From positions 62,001 to 126,000 of the forward strand of contig NZ_JABXOF010000001.1 in assembly GCF_013375155.1 (NCBI RefSeq): 64,000 bases of DNA. The letters run 5' to 3'. This document shows positions 49,658 through 58,345 of the stretch, in pieces. The notes under the pieces were generated by a model. That model worked only from the letters and a program-made list of their open reading frames with translations. It was not told the origin of the DNA and made no database searches. Position 1 is the first letter of the stretch, and each line of letters opens with the position of its first letter. The translations under genes and the position numbers were made by a program. Source of the DNA: Serratia ureilytica (GTDB taxonomy: Bacteria; Pseudomonadota; Gammaproteobacteria; Enterobacterales; Enterobacteriaceae).

Positions 49658-50467
49658 TTACCAAAACAGCGGCGTGGTGCTTTCGGCCAGAAACGCCAGC
49701 AGCGTTTCATTGACCGCCGCCGGATTTTCCTTGTTGCTGATATGCCCGGCGTTGGGGATCAGCACATGTCGGCAGCCGAGAAGATCCGCCATGCGCTGGC
49801 CTTCCGCCGGCGGGCGCGGCTTATCCTGCGCGCCGGTGATGACGATGCTGGCGGCGGTGATGTGTTCCAGCAGCGCCAGCTTGTCGGGGCGGCCGAAGAT
49901 CATCCGGCCCAGCGGCACGATGCTTTCGCGCAGGCGCTCGGCGGGCAGGCTTTGCAGATGGGCCAGCAACGGCTGCGACAGCGCAGCGGGCACTTCGTCG
50001 GAATAGAACTGCGCGGCGATATATTCCAGCAGCGGCGGCGTGATGGCGCCGGCCTGTTCCACGGCGGCCAGCATGCCCATATAGCGCTGCCGCGCCTCTG
50101 GAGTTTCGTCGCCCAGGTAGCTGTCCAGCAGCGCCAGCACTTTCACCCGCTCCGGCGCCAGCGCCGCCAGTTCGGCGCCCCACATGCCGCCGACGGACAG
50201 GCCGACGATGCCGAACTCTTCAATATCCAAATGATCCATCAGCGCCAAATGATCGGCGGCGATATCCGACAGGCTGTTTCGCCCGGGTGGCAGCGCCGGT
50301 GAATCGCCGTGGCCCCAGAGATCCGGTACGATCAGGCGGTAGCGTTTAGCCAGCGCTTCGAACTGCGGCGCCCACATATTCAGATCGAACAGATAGCTGT
50401 GGCCCAGCAGCAATGGAAAGCCTGAACCTACGTCGAGATAATGCAGGGATTTGCCCATCGTTGGCAT
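49658..50467 (-). CDS. Alpha/beta hydrolase
   Basis: A 269-residue hydrolase of the Abhydrolase_1 type: LLLGHSYLFDLNMWAPQFEALAK, DLWGHGDSPA, nucleophile elbow GLSVGGMWG, acidic Asp in ITGAQDKPRP and His in PNAGHISNKENP. The sequence resembles proline iminopeptidase/3-oxoadipate lactonase-like enzymes, but the substrate is not evident. The start is at 50467, where AGGAA is upstream. It stands alone. Confidence 0.83.
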   Translation of the reverse strand: MPTMGKSLHYLDVGSGFPLLLGHSYLFDLNMWAPQFEALAKRYRLIVPDLWGHGDSPALPPGRNSLSDIAADHLALMDHLDIEEFGIVGLSVGGMWGAELAALAPERVKVLALLDSYLGDETPEARQRYMGMLAAVEQAGAITPPLLEYIAAQFYSDEVPAALSQPLLAHLQSLPAERLRESIVPLGRMIFGRPDKLALLEHITAASIVITGAQDKPRPPAEGQRMADLLGCRHVLIPNAGHISNKENPAAVNETLLAFLAESTTPLFW

Positions 50468-50696
50468 CTTATCGGTTCCTTATATAAAAAGAGTCCCGGC
50501 TGCTTATATCACACTCATATTCAACCCACGGTATTAATTTACCTTAAATTACTCAGGTGGAGGCTTATTTTTAATTATCCATTGCTAACAAGACGTCAAT
50601 AAAAGGTGACATTAAGGATAATATTCTGGTCGATGCCGGAGCCTTGGTTTATGCTGGCGCTCCTTTCGGTATGGAATAGATAAACAGGGAGTCGCG

Positions 50697-51452
50697 ATGA
50701 AAAGACTTTTCAGACTATTAATTATTTTGCTTGTCATTTTGCTGCTGGCGGCGGTGCTGTGGTGGTTCTTCGGGCGCGGCAATCCGAATGCGCTGTGGCA
50801 GATAGTCAGCCAACAGTGCGTGCCCAATCAGCAGCAGAACCACGATCCTGCACCCTGCTTAAAGGTGGATTTAACCGAAGGATATGTGCTGTTTAAGGAC
50901 AGCAAGGGCCCTTACCACGATCTGGTGATGCCGACCGAAAAGGTCAGCGGCATCGAGAGCCCGATATTGCAAGCGGATCGAACGCCGCCTTATTTCGCCC
51001 AGGCCTGGAATAACCGCGAACATATATCCAGCGAGCTGGGTAAACCGTTAAAAGACGCATGGGTTTCTCTGGCGGTCAATTCGAAATATGGCCGCTCTCA
51101 AAATCAGTTGCATATTCACGTTGCCTGCTTGCGCCAGGATGTCTATAACGCGCTGGAGGAACAGGCTGAGCAATTAGATCAACAGTGGCGGCCGCTGGCG
51201 GTGAAATTGGTCGGCCATCAATATCTGGCCAGAAAATTGGCGGGCACCGATTTAACCCAGGAAGATCCTTTCCGCTTGTTGCAAAACTACGTGGTCGAGC
51301 AGGGCGACAGCATCGGCAATTACGGCCTGGCGCTGGCGGTCAGCCCGCAGGGCGAGATGCTGCTGTTGGCAAACCGTTTGAAGTTGACCGATCTCAACCT
51401 GGGGTCGGCCGGTGAAATTCAGGACTACCGGTGCGAGGTCGCGGGGAACTGA
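50697..51452 (+). CDS. cdh: CDP-diacylglycerol pyrophosphatase
   Basis: A 251-residue membrane-anchored hydrolase that splits CDP-diacylglycerol into phosphatidate and CMP. An N-terminal anchor (LLIILLVILLLAAVLWWFF) is followed by a periplasmic HIT-like domain whose active-site motif is NQLHIHVACL. LWQIVSQQCVPNQ and GPYHDLVMPTEKVSGIESP match Cdh proteins. GGGAG lies seven bases before the ATG. It is monocistronic, with a hairpin at 51465-51484 downstream. Confidence 0.93.
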   Translation: MKRLFRLLIILLVILLLAAVLWWFFGRGNPNALWQIVSQQCVPNQQQNHDPAPCLKVDLTEGYVLFKDSKGPYHDLVMPTEKVSGIESPILQADRTPPYFAQAWNNREHISSELGKPLKDAWVSLAVNSKYGRSQNQLHIHVACLRQDVYNALEEQAEQLDQQWRPLAVKLVGHQYLARKLAGTDLTQEDPFRLLQNYVVEQGDSIGNYGLALAVSPQGEMLLLANRLKLTDLNLGSAGEIQDYRCEVAGN

Positions 51453-51464
51453 GTTTTTCTTATC

Positions 51465-51484
51465 GCTCCCCGTCGTTGGGGAGC
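51465..51484 (+). terminator. Hairpin after cdh
   Basis: Stem GCTCCCC / GGGGAGC with a six-base loop, 13 bases after the cdh stop; weak tail. Confidence 0.45.
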
Positions 51485-51577
51485 GTACGCCGTGCGATAC
51501 AAACTAACCAAATGTATTAAATCGCTTTTATTTTATTCTCCCTCCTCTGCTTGATCCTGTTCTCATGTTCGATCTAC

Positions 51578-51599
51578 TATTTGTTTGCACAAGCAAATA
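51578..51599. promoter_or_regulatory. Probable MarR operator
   Basis: A 22-bp imperfect palindrome with perfect outer arms TATTTG and CAAATA, ending 21 bp before the MarR start. Size and position fit MarR-type autorepression of the operon that follows. Confidence 0.55.
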
Positions 51600-51620
51600 A
51601 ATAATCGAGAGTAACCCGAC

Positions 51621-52145
51621 ATGTCACAACCACGTAAACTTCCTGCTGCACTGGGCATCCATCTGGATGTGACCAATCGCCTGTGGCGCACGGCGATGGA
51701 CCAGTCGGTGAAAATGACCAATCTGACGCGCCCGCATTGGCTGGCGCTGAGTGCGATTGCCGATCTGGGGGATGGCTGCACGTTGAAAGACGTTTCGCAG
51801 CATTTGAACGCCGAAGTCTCGACGATGTCGCGCGCGCTGCTGTTTCTGGAAAAAAATCGGCTTATCGCTCGCGATGCTCTGTCCGAAGATAAGCGCGCCA
51901 AAGGGGTGAGAATGACCGAGTCCGGGCAGGAGATGCTGGCGCAGTTGGATCATTCCAGCCAGCAAGCGCGGGAAAAACTGCTCAACGGCATTTCGGCCAA
52001 CGATCTGGAGGCTTTTTACCGCGTATTGTTTGGCATCAAGCATAACGCGATAGCGATGCTCGAACAGGAAAATCTGTTGCCGGACGAGTTTGCTCTTCTG
52101 GCGGAGGAGCGAGCGGGTGCGATGAAGCCGGAAGGTGAAGCGTGA
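51621..52145 (+). CDS. MarR-family regulator
   Basis: A 174-residue MarR/SlyA-type repressor with a central winged helix (RPHWLALSAIADLGDGCTLKDVSQHLNAEVSTMSRAL at about 35-72) and the wing around SEDKRAKGVRMTESGQEML. It is the first gene of a four-gene operon: its TGA overlaps the GTG start of the cytochrome gene. It likely senses a substrate-like phenolic or aldehyde ligand and controls the oxidoreductase, as MarR proteins in catabolic operons do. Confidence 0.88.
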   Translation: MSQPRKLPAALGIHLDVTNRLWRTAMDQSVKMTNLTRPHWLALSAIADLGDGCTLKDVSQHLNAEVSTMSRALLFLEKNRLIARDALSEDKRAKGVRMTESGQEMLAQLDHSSQQAREKLLNGISANDLEAFYRVLFGIKHNAIAMLEQENLLPDEFALLAEERAGAMKPEGEA

Positions 52146-53473
52146 ACGGCCGCTGGCGGAGAGCACAACAGCTGTGCGTTATCGCGTTGGGGATCTTCTC
52201 CTGCTCGGTCTTCGCCAGCCAGAATGACCAACAGGTCATCGCACGGGGAAAATATCTGGCTACCGCCGCAGATTGCGCGGCTTGTCACCGCGGCAGCAGT
52301 CAACAGGACGCCCCCTATGTCGGCGGTTATGCCATCGCGTCGCCGATGGGCGACATCATCGCCAGCAATATCACGCCCGCCAAAGGAACCGGCATTGGCG
52401 ACTACAGTGAACAAGAGTTTCGCCGCGCGTTAACGCAGGGCATTCGGCGGGACGGCCAACCCTTGTATCCCGCCATGCCTTATACCGCTTATCGGGGGCT
52501 GAGTGATGACGATCTGCACGCGCTGTATCGCTATTTTATGGCCGGTGTCGCACCGGTCGATCGTGCGGTGCCTGAGACCCAACTGACGTTCCCTTTTTCC
52601 TGGCGTTATGCGATCCACGGCTGGAACTGGCTGTTTCTGAAAAAGACGCCCGTCGATGCAGACGAGAGGAAGGCGCGTGGCCGCTATCTGGTGGATGTGT
52701 TGGGGCATTGCTCGGCGTGTCACAGCCCACGTAACGGGATGATGGCGGAACGCGGCGATCGCTATCTGGCAGGAGGAGAAGCCGGCGGTTGGATCGCACC
52801 GAATATCACCTCGGATCCCGTGAGCGGCATCGGCGGCTGGAGCCAGAAAGAATTGGTGCAGTATCTGCGTACCGGCCGCAATGACAAAGCTCAGGCTGCC
52901 GGCGGCATGGCGGAGGCGGTGGAGCATAGCCTGCGTTTCCTGAGTGACGACGACCTCGGCGCCATCGCCGATTGGCTTAAACAAACGCCGCCGATCGTCA
53001 CCGTACAAGGAACGAAAGCGGCCTATCAATATCAGGGGGGCGGTAAAGGCCGTGCCGCCGGACAGGCGCTGTATGCCGTTTCCTGCGCCAGCTGCCATCG
53101 TCTGGGCGGCGAGGGGGCTTATGACGGCCATTTCCCTTCTTTGACGCACAACACCACCGTAGGCAGCGAACGGGCCAATAACCTGATCATGGTGATGCTG
53201 TATGGCGTGCAGCGTCAGGGGGAGACGCTGCAGACCTGGATGCCGGGGTTCGCCGATAGTCTGGATGACCGGCAACTGGCTGAATTGGGCAATTACGTAT
53301 TGCAGCAATTCGGCAATCCGGCGGTCAGGATAACGCCGGAGCAAGTGGCTCTGCAGCGGGCGGGCGGTGAAAAACCGCTGTTGATTACGTCATTGCCTTA
53401 TGTGTTCTGGGGCGGCGTATTGCTGGTATTGATCGTCATTGGGGCGTGGGTGAAACGTCGGGTGAAGCACTGA
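52142..53473 (+). CDS. Tri-haem cytochrome c subunit of an aldehyde-oxidising complex
   Basis: A 443-residue exported cytochrome with three haem-binding motifs: C45-AAC-H49, C190-SAC-H194 and C315-ASC-H319. The signal peptide ends near CSVFASQ, and a C-terminal helix ([17 protein letters not shown]) anchors it to the inner membrane. It resembles the cytochrome subunits of membrane alcohol/aldehyde dehydrogenases. Translation starts at GTG (52142), overlapping the MarR stop. It should pass electrons from the molybdenum subunits to the quinone pool. Confidence 0.92.
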   Translation: MNGRWRRAQQLCVIALGIFSCSVFASQNDQQVIARGKYLATAADCAACHRGSSQQDAPYVGGYAIASPMGDIIASNITPAKGTGIGDYSEQEFRRALTQGIRRDGQPLYPAMPYTAYRGLSDDDLHALYRYFMAGVAPVDRAVPETQLTFPFSWRYAIHGWNWLFLKKTPVDADERKARGRYLVDVLGHCSACHSPRNGMMAERGDRYLAGGEAGGWIAPNITSDPVSGIGGWSQKELVQYLRTGRNDKAQAAGGMAEAVEHSLRFLSDDDLGAIADWLKQTPPIVTVQGTKAAYQYQGGGKGRAAGQALYAVSCASCHRLGGEGAYDGHFPSLTHNTTVGSERANNLIMVMLYGVQRQGETLQTWMPGFADSLDDRQLAELGNYVLQQFGNPAVRITPEQVALQRAGGEKPLLITSLPYVFWGGVLLVLIVIGAWVKRRVKH

Positions 53474-53489
53474 TCCAAGAGAGGATGGC

Positions 53490-53942
53490 ATGAAGTTCAA
53501 TCTGAACGGCCAGGCGGTCGAATTTAACGGCGAGCCGGATACGCCGCTGCTGTGGGTGATCCGAGAACATTTTAAATTAACCGGCACCAAGTTCGGCTGC
53601 GGTATCGGCGCCTGTGGCGCTTGTACGGTACATGTCGACGGTAAGGCTGTGCGTTCATGCTGTTATCCGCTGCAATTGGTGCGCGATCGGCAGGTGACCA
53701 CCATCGAAGGGCTGTCCATCGATCGCCGTCATCCGGTGCAGCAGGCCTGGATTGCGGAGGACGTGCCGCAGTGCGGCTACTGCCAATCAGGCATGATCAT
53801 GGCGGTCAGCGCGCTGCTGGCGGAACACCCGAGTCCGGACGATCGGCAGATAGATACGGGCCTGACCAATCTGTGCCGCTGCGCCACTTACCACCGGATC
53901 CGTGCGGCGGTGCACCGCGCCGCCGACAAGGGAGAACCCTGA
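53490..53942 (+). CDS. (2Fe-2S) subunit, IorA-like
   Basis: A 150-residue iron-sulfur protein with two [2Fe-2S] clusters. The N-terminal plant-ferredoxin type has C37, C42, C45 and C57 ([16 protein letters not shown]). The C-terminal helical cluster has C95, C98, C129 and C131 ([25 protein letters not shown]). This is the small subunit of isoquinoline-1-oxidoreductase/aldehyde dehydrogenase-type molybdoenzymes. It lacks a signal peptide, so it probably rides with the Tat-exported large subunit. The large-subunit gene begins two bases after its stop. Confidence 0.95.
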   Translation: MKFNLNGQAVEFNGEPDTPLLWVIREHFKLTGTKFGCGIGACGACTVHVDGKAVRSCCYPLQLVRDRQVTTIEGLSIDRRHPVQQAWIAEDVPQCGYCQSGMIMAVSALLAEHPSPDDRQIDTGLTNLCRCATYHRIRAAVHRAADKGEP

Positions 53943-53944
53943 GT

Positions 53945-56188
53945 ATGGCGATCACCCGCAGAACCTTGATAAAAGGCAGCGCGTTGGCAGTGGCCGCCAT
54001 GCTGCTGCCGATATCGACGCGCAGCCTGGCGGCCGTGGTTTCACAGGACGTGGCGCCACCGGACTGTCAGTACGAATTGAACGATTGGATCTGGATCGAC
54101 CGCGACGGCCGCATCGTTATCGGCGTGTCGCAATGTGAAGTCGGGCAGGGGATTTATACCGGCCTGGCCGAAGTGGTGGCGGCGGAGATGGATGCCGATT
54201 GGGCGCAGGTGACGGTGAAATTCGTCACCGGCCGTGACGCTTACCGTCAGGTTGCCGGGGGCGAGGCTTTCGCGCAGTTTGTCGCCGCCTCAACCTCCAT
54301 GACCAAATTTTATCAGCGTGCCCGGCTGGCCGGCGCGCAGGCGAGAGATTTCTTTCTGCGGGCCGGCGCAAAACATTTCGCGCTTTCACCGTCGCAGTGC
54401 CTTACGGAGAAAGGCTGGGTGCTTGAGAAAGGCGGGAAGCGCAAGGTCGCCTACGGCGATCTGGTGCGCTATGCCGCTGAGCTGCCGTTGGATCCGCAGC
54501 CTGCTTTAAAGAGTGAGGCGCAAGAGCGAGAGAGTGTCATTGGCAAGCCGCTGTTGCGGGTCGATACGCCGGAGAAAGTAGATGGCAGTGCGATTTACGG
54601 TATTGATATCGACTTGCCGGAGATGCTGATCGGCGTCCCCTGGATGGTGCCCGACCTTAGCGGAAAGCTGGTCGCCGTGCGTAATGAACGACAGATTCGG
54701 GCCATGCCGGGCGTGGTGGATCTGGTGCTGACCCGGCAGTGGTCGATGAACAACATGGTCGGATTGGATCATGATATGTCGCTCAATACGGTGATCGTGG
54801 TGGCGGCGAGCTACTGGCAGGCCAAAAAGGCGGCTGATTTGCTGGAGGTCGACTGGCTGCCGGGCGCAGGAAAAGCGCTGACCGATAGCGCGATTGCGGC
54901 AGAGAATCTGGCGATGCTGGATGGCGATACACTGGTGCCGGCGGTCGATCGCGGCGAGGCGTCGGCGTTGATTCGTGGCGTTGAACAAGGTTCGCGCTTG
55001 CATGAGGCGCGTTACAGCGCACCTTATGTGGCGCACGCCACCCTGGAGCCTTGCAATGCCACCAGCCATTACGGCGAGGGCCGTATCGAAACCTGGGGCC
55101 CCTTCCAGGGGCAGGACATGGTACGCAACGTTCTGGCGAAAATGTTCGGGCTGAAGCCGACGGATGTGGTGGTGAATACGACCTATCTGGGGGGCAGCTT
55201 TGGGCGCAAATATCTGCCGGATGCCGTGATGCATGCTACCGCCGCCTCCCGGGCGGTGGGGAAACCGGTCAAAGTGATCTATCCGCGCGAGATCGACATG
55301 CGGCATGAATACTATCGTCCGGCCTGCATCAGCCATTATCGGGCGCTGTTGGATGAAAACGGCTACCCGCAGGCGCTGTGGGCGCGCTATGCCGGGCAGT
55401 CGCTCTTCTGGCAAATGCGGCGCGAAACGGTCAACGAGGCCGGGGGATGGGATGAAAGTATGGTGGAGTGCGTTTACAGCACGCCGTATCGCATCCCTCA
55501 TCTGAAGGTGGAGGCCGGCATCGTCGAACAGCCGATCTCCCTGAGCTATCTTCGCGGTGTCGGCAGTGTCGCCAGTCTGTTCTTTTTGGAAAGCTTTATC
55601 AGCGAACTCAGCCATAAGGCCAACCGGGACGAGTATTCGTATCGGCGGCATCTGTTGCAGGACAGCCCGGAAGCGTTGCGCGTCCTGGACGCCACCGCCA
55701 CGGCGGCCGGTTGGCAGCATGAACCGCCGTCGGGCGTTTCTCGCGGTATGGCGTGCAATATTTGGGTCGGCCGCAATAATGCTTTCACCACCTACGTCGG
55801 TTTGGTGGTTGAAATCGCCATTCAGGAGGGGCGACTACGGGTGCTGCGCGCGGTATGTGCGATTGACTGTGGCAAGGTGATAAACCCGAACCTGGTGCGC
55901 GCCAACGTAGAGGGCGGCATCGGCTTTGCGCTGACCACCTGTCTGCACAGCGAGCTGCATTTTGAACGGGGCGGCGTGGTGGAAGGGAATTTCGATCGCT
56001 ATCCGCTGCTCGCGATCGCCGAAATGCCCAAGGTGGAGGTCGTGATACTCGACAGCGCGCGTGCGCCGCAGGGATGCGGGGAAGTGTCGACTGCGGTGGT
56101 CGCCCCGGCGATGGCCAGCGCGCTGCATAAGGCCACCGGCAAAACCTATCGTACTATGCCGTTCCCACGCGAGTTCTCGTCGGTGTAA
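53945..56188 (+). CDS. Molybdopterin-binding aldehyde dehydrogenase large subunit, IorB-like
   Basis: A 747-residue xanthine-oxidase-family enzyme. A Tat-type signal is visible (ITRRTLIKGSALAVAAMLLP), so the holoenzyme is exported folded. Two Ald_Xan_dh_C2-like regions contain GQGIYTGLAEVVAAEMDADW, GGSFGRKYLPDAVMHA and the catalytic Glu in PQGCGEVSTAVVAPAMASAL. There is no separate FAD subunit; the cytochrome replaces it. It resembles IorB and membrane aldehyde dehydrogenases; the substrate (aldehyde or N-heterocycle) is unknown. The start is the ATG at 53945; a longer open frame upstream overlaps the 2Fe-2S gene and is a shadow. Confidence 0.92.
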   Translation: MAITRRTLIKGSALAVAAMLLPISTRSLAAVVSQDVAPPDCQYELNDWIWIDRDGRIVIGVSQCEVGQGIYTGLAEVVAAEMDADWAQVTVKFVTGRDAYRQVAGGEAFAQFVAASTSMTKFYQRARLAGAQARDFFLRAGAKHFALSPSQCLTEKGWVLEKGGKRKVAYGDLVRYAAELPLDPQPALKSEAQERESVIGKPLLRVDTPEKVDGSAIYGIDIDLPEMLIGVPWMVPDLSGKLVAVRNERQIRAMPGVVDLVLTRQWSMNNMVGLDHDMSLNTVIVVAASYWQAKKAADLLEVDWLPGAGKALTDSAIAAENLAMLDGDTLVPAVDRGEASALIRGVEQGSRLHEARYSAPYVAHATLEPCNATSHYGEGRIETWGPFQGQDMVRNVLAKMFGLKPTDVVVNTTYLGGSFGRKYLPDAVMHATAASRAVGKPVKVIYPREIDMRHEYYRPACISHYRALLDENGYPQALWARYAGQSLFWQMRRETVNEAGGWDESMVECVYSTPYRIPHLKVEAGIVEQPISLSYLRGVGSVASLFFLESFISELSHKANRDEYSYRRHLLQDSPEALRVLDATATAAGWQHEPPSGVSRGMACNIWVGRNNAFTTYVGLVVEIAIQEGRLRVLRAVCAIDCGKVINPNLVRANVEGGIGFALTTCLHSELHFERGGVVEGNFDRYPLLAIAEMPKVEVVILDSARAPQGCGEVSTAVVAPAMASALHKATGKTYRTMPFPREFSSV

Positions 56189-56192
56189 CGGC

Positions 56193-56215
56193 CCGCCGGC
56201 TCGATCAGCCGGCGG
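56193..56215. terminator. Hairpin at the convergent end of the oxidoreductase and parA operons
   Basis: Perfect 9-bp stem CCGCCGGCT / AGCCGGCGG with a five-base loop, between convergent genes; no T run. Confidence 0.55.
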
Positions 56216-56226
56216 CTGCCGTGCGG

Positions 56227-56529
56227 TCAGAGCTTTTTCAGCAGCGCTAGCAGTTGCGCTTCGCTTTTCTCCGCCAATCCGTCGATCGCCAGTTTGATGA
56301 TGTCGGAGCGGGTGATACGCACGATGCCGTTGCGCGCCGCCTGCACGATCACTTCATCGATAGCCTCAATGTGGTTGTCCGTCAGGCTGACGGAAATCGC
56401 CTTATAAGTACGCTTGCGGCCGGCCGGCTTGGCTTCCGGCGCGGGAGCCGCAACCGGCAACGTATGCGAGGTGGCGCTGTTGATGAATTCGTCTTCCGAC
56501 ATGCGGTGGGTGGGGGTGCGTTTCTTCAC
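56227..56529 (-). CDS. Ribbon-helix-helix partner of ParA (ParG-like)
   Basis: A 100-residue protein. The N-terminal half is basic and flexible, Pro/Ala-rich (PVAAPAPEAKPAGRKRTYK). The C-terminal half (AISVSLTDNHIEAIDEVIVQ, then VRITRSDIIKLAIDGLA) fits a ribbon-helix-helix DNA-binding fold. This layout, a mobile tail plus RHH, is that of plasmid centromere-binding proteins such as ParG. It starts at GTG 56529, which overlaps the ParA stop (GTGA), so the two proteins are made together. It is probably the binder of the 12-bp repeats upstream of parA. Confidence 0.78.
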   Translation of the reverse strand: MKKRTPTHRMSEDEFINSATSHTLPVAAPAPEAKPAGRKRTYKAISVSLTDNHIEAIDEVIVQAARNGIVRITRSDIIKLAIDGLAEKSEAQLLALLKKL

Positions 56530-57161
56530 AGGATCACCTCTTTCACCAGGCATTCAATTTCGGTCTGCGCCTTTTCATTGTTCGCTTCGTGCACGGTGAT
56601 GGCTTCACCCCAGGCGTCGCGGTAAATCTTGCGGTCGCACAGGCGATTGCTCACCAGGGTGAACTCCGGGTATTCACTCAGCACCTGCGCCGCTTCGTTG
56701 GCTTCATTAATGAAGATATTGGTCGGGCACATGTTCAATACGATGTAGCCTTTGACCTTCTCGTTGTATTCCTGCGCGGTGGAGAACATCTCCGACAGAT
56801 AGCCGATGGTGTCGAGATCCATCTGCGAAGGGCGCAGCGGCGATAGGAACAGATCGGCGGCCAGCAGGCCGGAGCGCAGTTCGGCGCTGTCGCGGCCGGC
56901 GGTATCGACGATCACGTAGTCGTAATGGCGATCGAGCTCCAGCAGCGTTTCCTTGATTTTACCCGACGCGGCCACCACCGGAATGTGCGGCAGCCCCTCG
57001 ACGTTCTGACGGTCGTTGTACCAGGTCATGATCGATTTCTGGTCGTCGGCATCGACGATGATCGCCGTCTTGCCTTGCTTAAGAATCAGATACCCGGCGA
57101 TATTCACTGCTTTCGTCGATTTGCCGACGCCGCCTTTTTGCGAGCCAATCAGAACAATCAT
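56526..57161 (-). CDS. ParA-family partition ATPase
   Basis: A 211-residue deviant-Walker ATPase: MIVLIGSQKGGVGKST (signature Lys present), switch DADDQKSIMTW, Walker B YDYVIVDTAGRDSAELRSGL and LSPLRPSQMDLDT. It lacks an N-terminal DNA-binding extension, like the small ParF type of plasmids. The C-terminus (AWGEAITVHEANNEKAQTEI) also resembles ParF. It is chromosomal here, with no replication gene nearby. The start ATG is at 57161; a TTG five codons upstream is the alternative. Three palindromic 12-mers precede it. Confidence 0.9.
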   Translation of the reverse strand: MIVLIGSQKGGVGKSTKAVNIAGYLILKQGKTAIIVDADDQKSIMTWYNDRQNVEGLPHIPVVAASGKIKETLLELDRHYDYVIVDTAGRDSAELRSGLLAADLFLSPLRPSQMDLDTIGYLSEMFSTAQEYNEKVKGYIVLNMCPTNIFINEANEAAQVLSEYPEFTLVSNRLCDRKIYRDAWGEAITVHEANNEKAQTEIECLVKEVIL

Positions 57162-57174
57162 GCTGCCATCTCTC

Positions 57175-57219
57175 AAGTTATTAAGCGGGTAACTTATTAA
57201 GTTAATGTGCTTATTAGGT
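57175..57219. repeat. Iteron-like repeats upstream of parA
   Basis: AAGTTATTAAGC (57175), AACTTATTAAGT (57191, within the 15-bp palindrome 57190-57204) and TGCTTATTAGGT (57208), spaced 16-17 bp, overlapping the region from -14 to -58 of the parA ATG. A likely centromere/operator. Confidence 0.65.
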
Positions 57220-57393
57220 TGATAATCAAACAGGTTAACAAGAACAACTCGCGAACAATATGCACCAACTGCGGCGGCTTGCCAAGCCAGTATGTTGTTA
57301 ACTGCGCAGCTTATTTTGCGGTGAATGGACCGGATGGGTAAGTAGGAATTCTCTGGGAAGTGGCGGAACGGAAGCGTCTTTTGTTAGTTTAAC

Positions 57394-57421
57394 AGCTTAA
57401 TAAGTTAGTGGCTCATTAAGC
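57394..57421. repeat. Second iteron pair between parA and yajD
   Basis: AGCTTAATAAGT (57394) and GGCTCATTAAGC (57410), 16 bp apart, matching the core seen at 57175-57219. Confidence 0.55.
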
Positions 57422-57432
57422 TGTCGATGGCG

Positions 57433-57774
57433 TTACTTCTTCATCATCGCCTTCAGGTTGGCGAACGGGTTGTGGGTGGCGACGCCGATATCTTTTTGCG
57501 CATCTTCACCGGCCACCACCGTCGAACCGTATTGATCGGCCTCGGTGTATTTCGAGTGTTCGTGGTCGTGGCAATACAGACACAACATTTCCCAGTTGCT
57601 GCCGTCTTCCGGGTTGTTGCTGTGATCGTGATCGATGTGGTGCACCGTCAGCTCGCGCAGGTTGGAATAAACGAATTCGCGCGAGCAGCGCCCGCATACC
57701 CAGGGGAACAGTTTCAGCGCTTTTTCGCGGTAGCCGGTTTCCAGCTTCGCATAGTTTTTGGGGATATAGGCCAT
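57433..57774 (-). CDS. yajD: HNH nuclease family protein YajD
   Basis: A 113-residue HNH protein matching E. coli YajD: PKNYAKLETGYREKALKLFP, zinc-site CGRCSREFVYSNLRELTVHHID, and NWEMLCLYCHDHEHSKYTEAD. Four Cys (two CxxC) hold zinc and the HH/N/H set forms the beta-beta-alpha metal active site. The biological role is not established. It is upstream of parA on the same strand but separated by 271 bp holding the iterons. Confidence 0.93.
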   Translation of the reverse strand: MAYIPKNYAKLETGYREKALKLFPWVCGRCSREFVYSNLRELTVHHIDHDHSNNPEDGSNWEMLCLYCHDHEHSKYTEADQYGSTVVAGEDAQKDIGVATHNPFANLKAMMKK

Positions 57775-57828
57775 GGTGGTCGTTCGTCGGAAATCAATAT
57801 GCGGCCAATAATACCACAGTGCGTGCGG

Positions 57829-58290
57829 CTACAACGTGCGGCTCATCACCGTGACGGTTTCACCGGCGACCTGGCGTTGCTCCAGAGGGCGCCAGCCGAG
57901 TTTCTGATACAGCGTCTGCTGGTCGGGCGTATACAGATACAGTTCGCTGATGCCCTGGATTCGGCCGTGCTCGATGCAGCGCGCGATCAGGTTGCGGGCA
58001 ATGCCTTGGCCGCGGTGCTGCGGGTGGGTAAAGACTTCGCTCAGCCAGTATTGGCGCTCCGGTTTATCTGTCAATTCATATAGCGTCAAACTGGCGGTGC
58101 CGACGATCTGTTGCTGTGGCGACAGCGCCAGCAACACGACGCCTTGGCTCTCGGGTGCGCAGCGTTCAGCCAGCCGCCGGCTGATGGTATCGCGGCTGCT
58201 CCACTGCGCAAAGGCGCCCCATTCCTGGTGCAGCAACGCGGCCAGTTCCTCAATGCGCCGGCGATGGGCGAGCAGCGGTTCGATATGCAT
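57829..58290 (-). CDS. GNAT-family N-acetyltransferase
   Basis: A 153-residue acetyltransferase: central strand YWLSEVFTHPQHRGQGIARNLIARCI with the acetyl-CoA loop HRGQGIA, then LYLYTPDQQTLYQKLGWRPLE. The substrate is unknown. It stands alone in the same direction as yajD, 54 bp upstream of it. Confidence 0.85.
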   Translation of the reverse strand: MHIEPLLAHRRRIEELAALLHQEWGAFAQWSSRDTISRRLAERCAPESQGVVLLALSPQQQIVGTASLTLYELTDKPERQYWLSEVFTHPQHRGQGIARNLIARCIEHGRIQGISELYLYTPDQQTLYQKLGWRPLEQRQVAGETVTVMSRTL

Positions 58291-58345
58291 GATTTGCCTA
58301 TTTTTTTAAAGTCGGGAAAAAAGCCGCTCCTGCCTAAGCGGCCGG

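Noticed and set aside
53657-56188. An 843-codon form of the molybdenum subunit overlapping the 2Fe-2S gene
   Set aside because: The first 96 codons are an out-of-frame shadow of the 2Fe-2S gene. The true start at 53945 gives a proper Tat signal.
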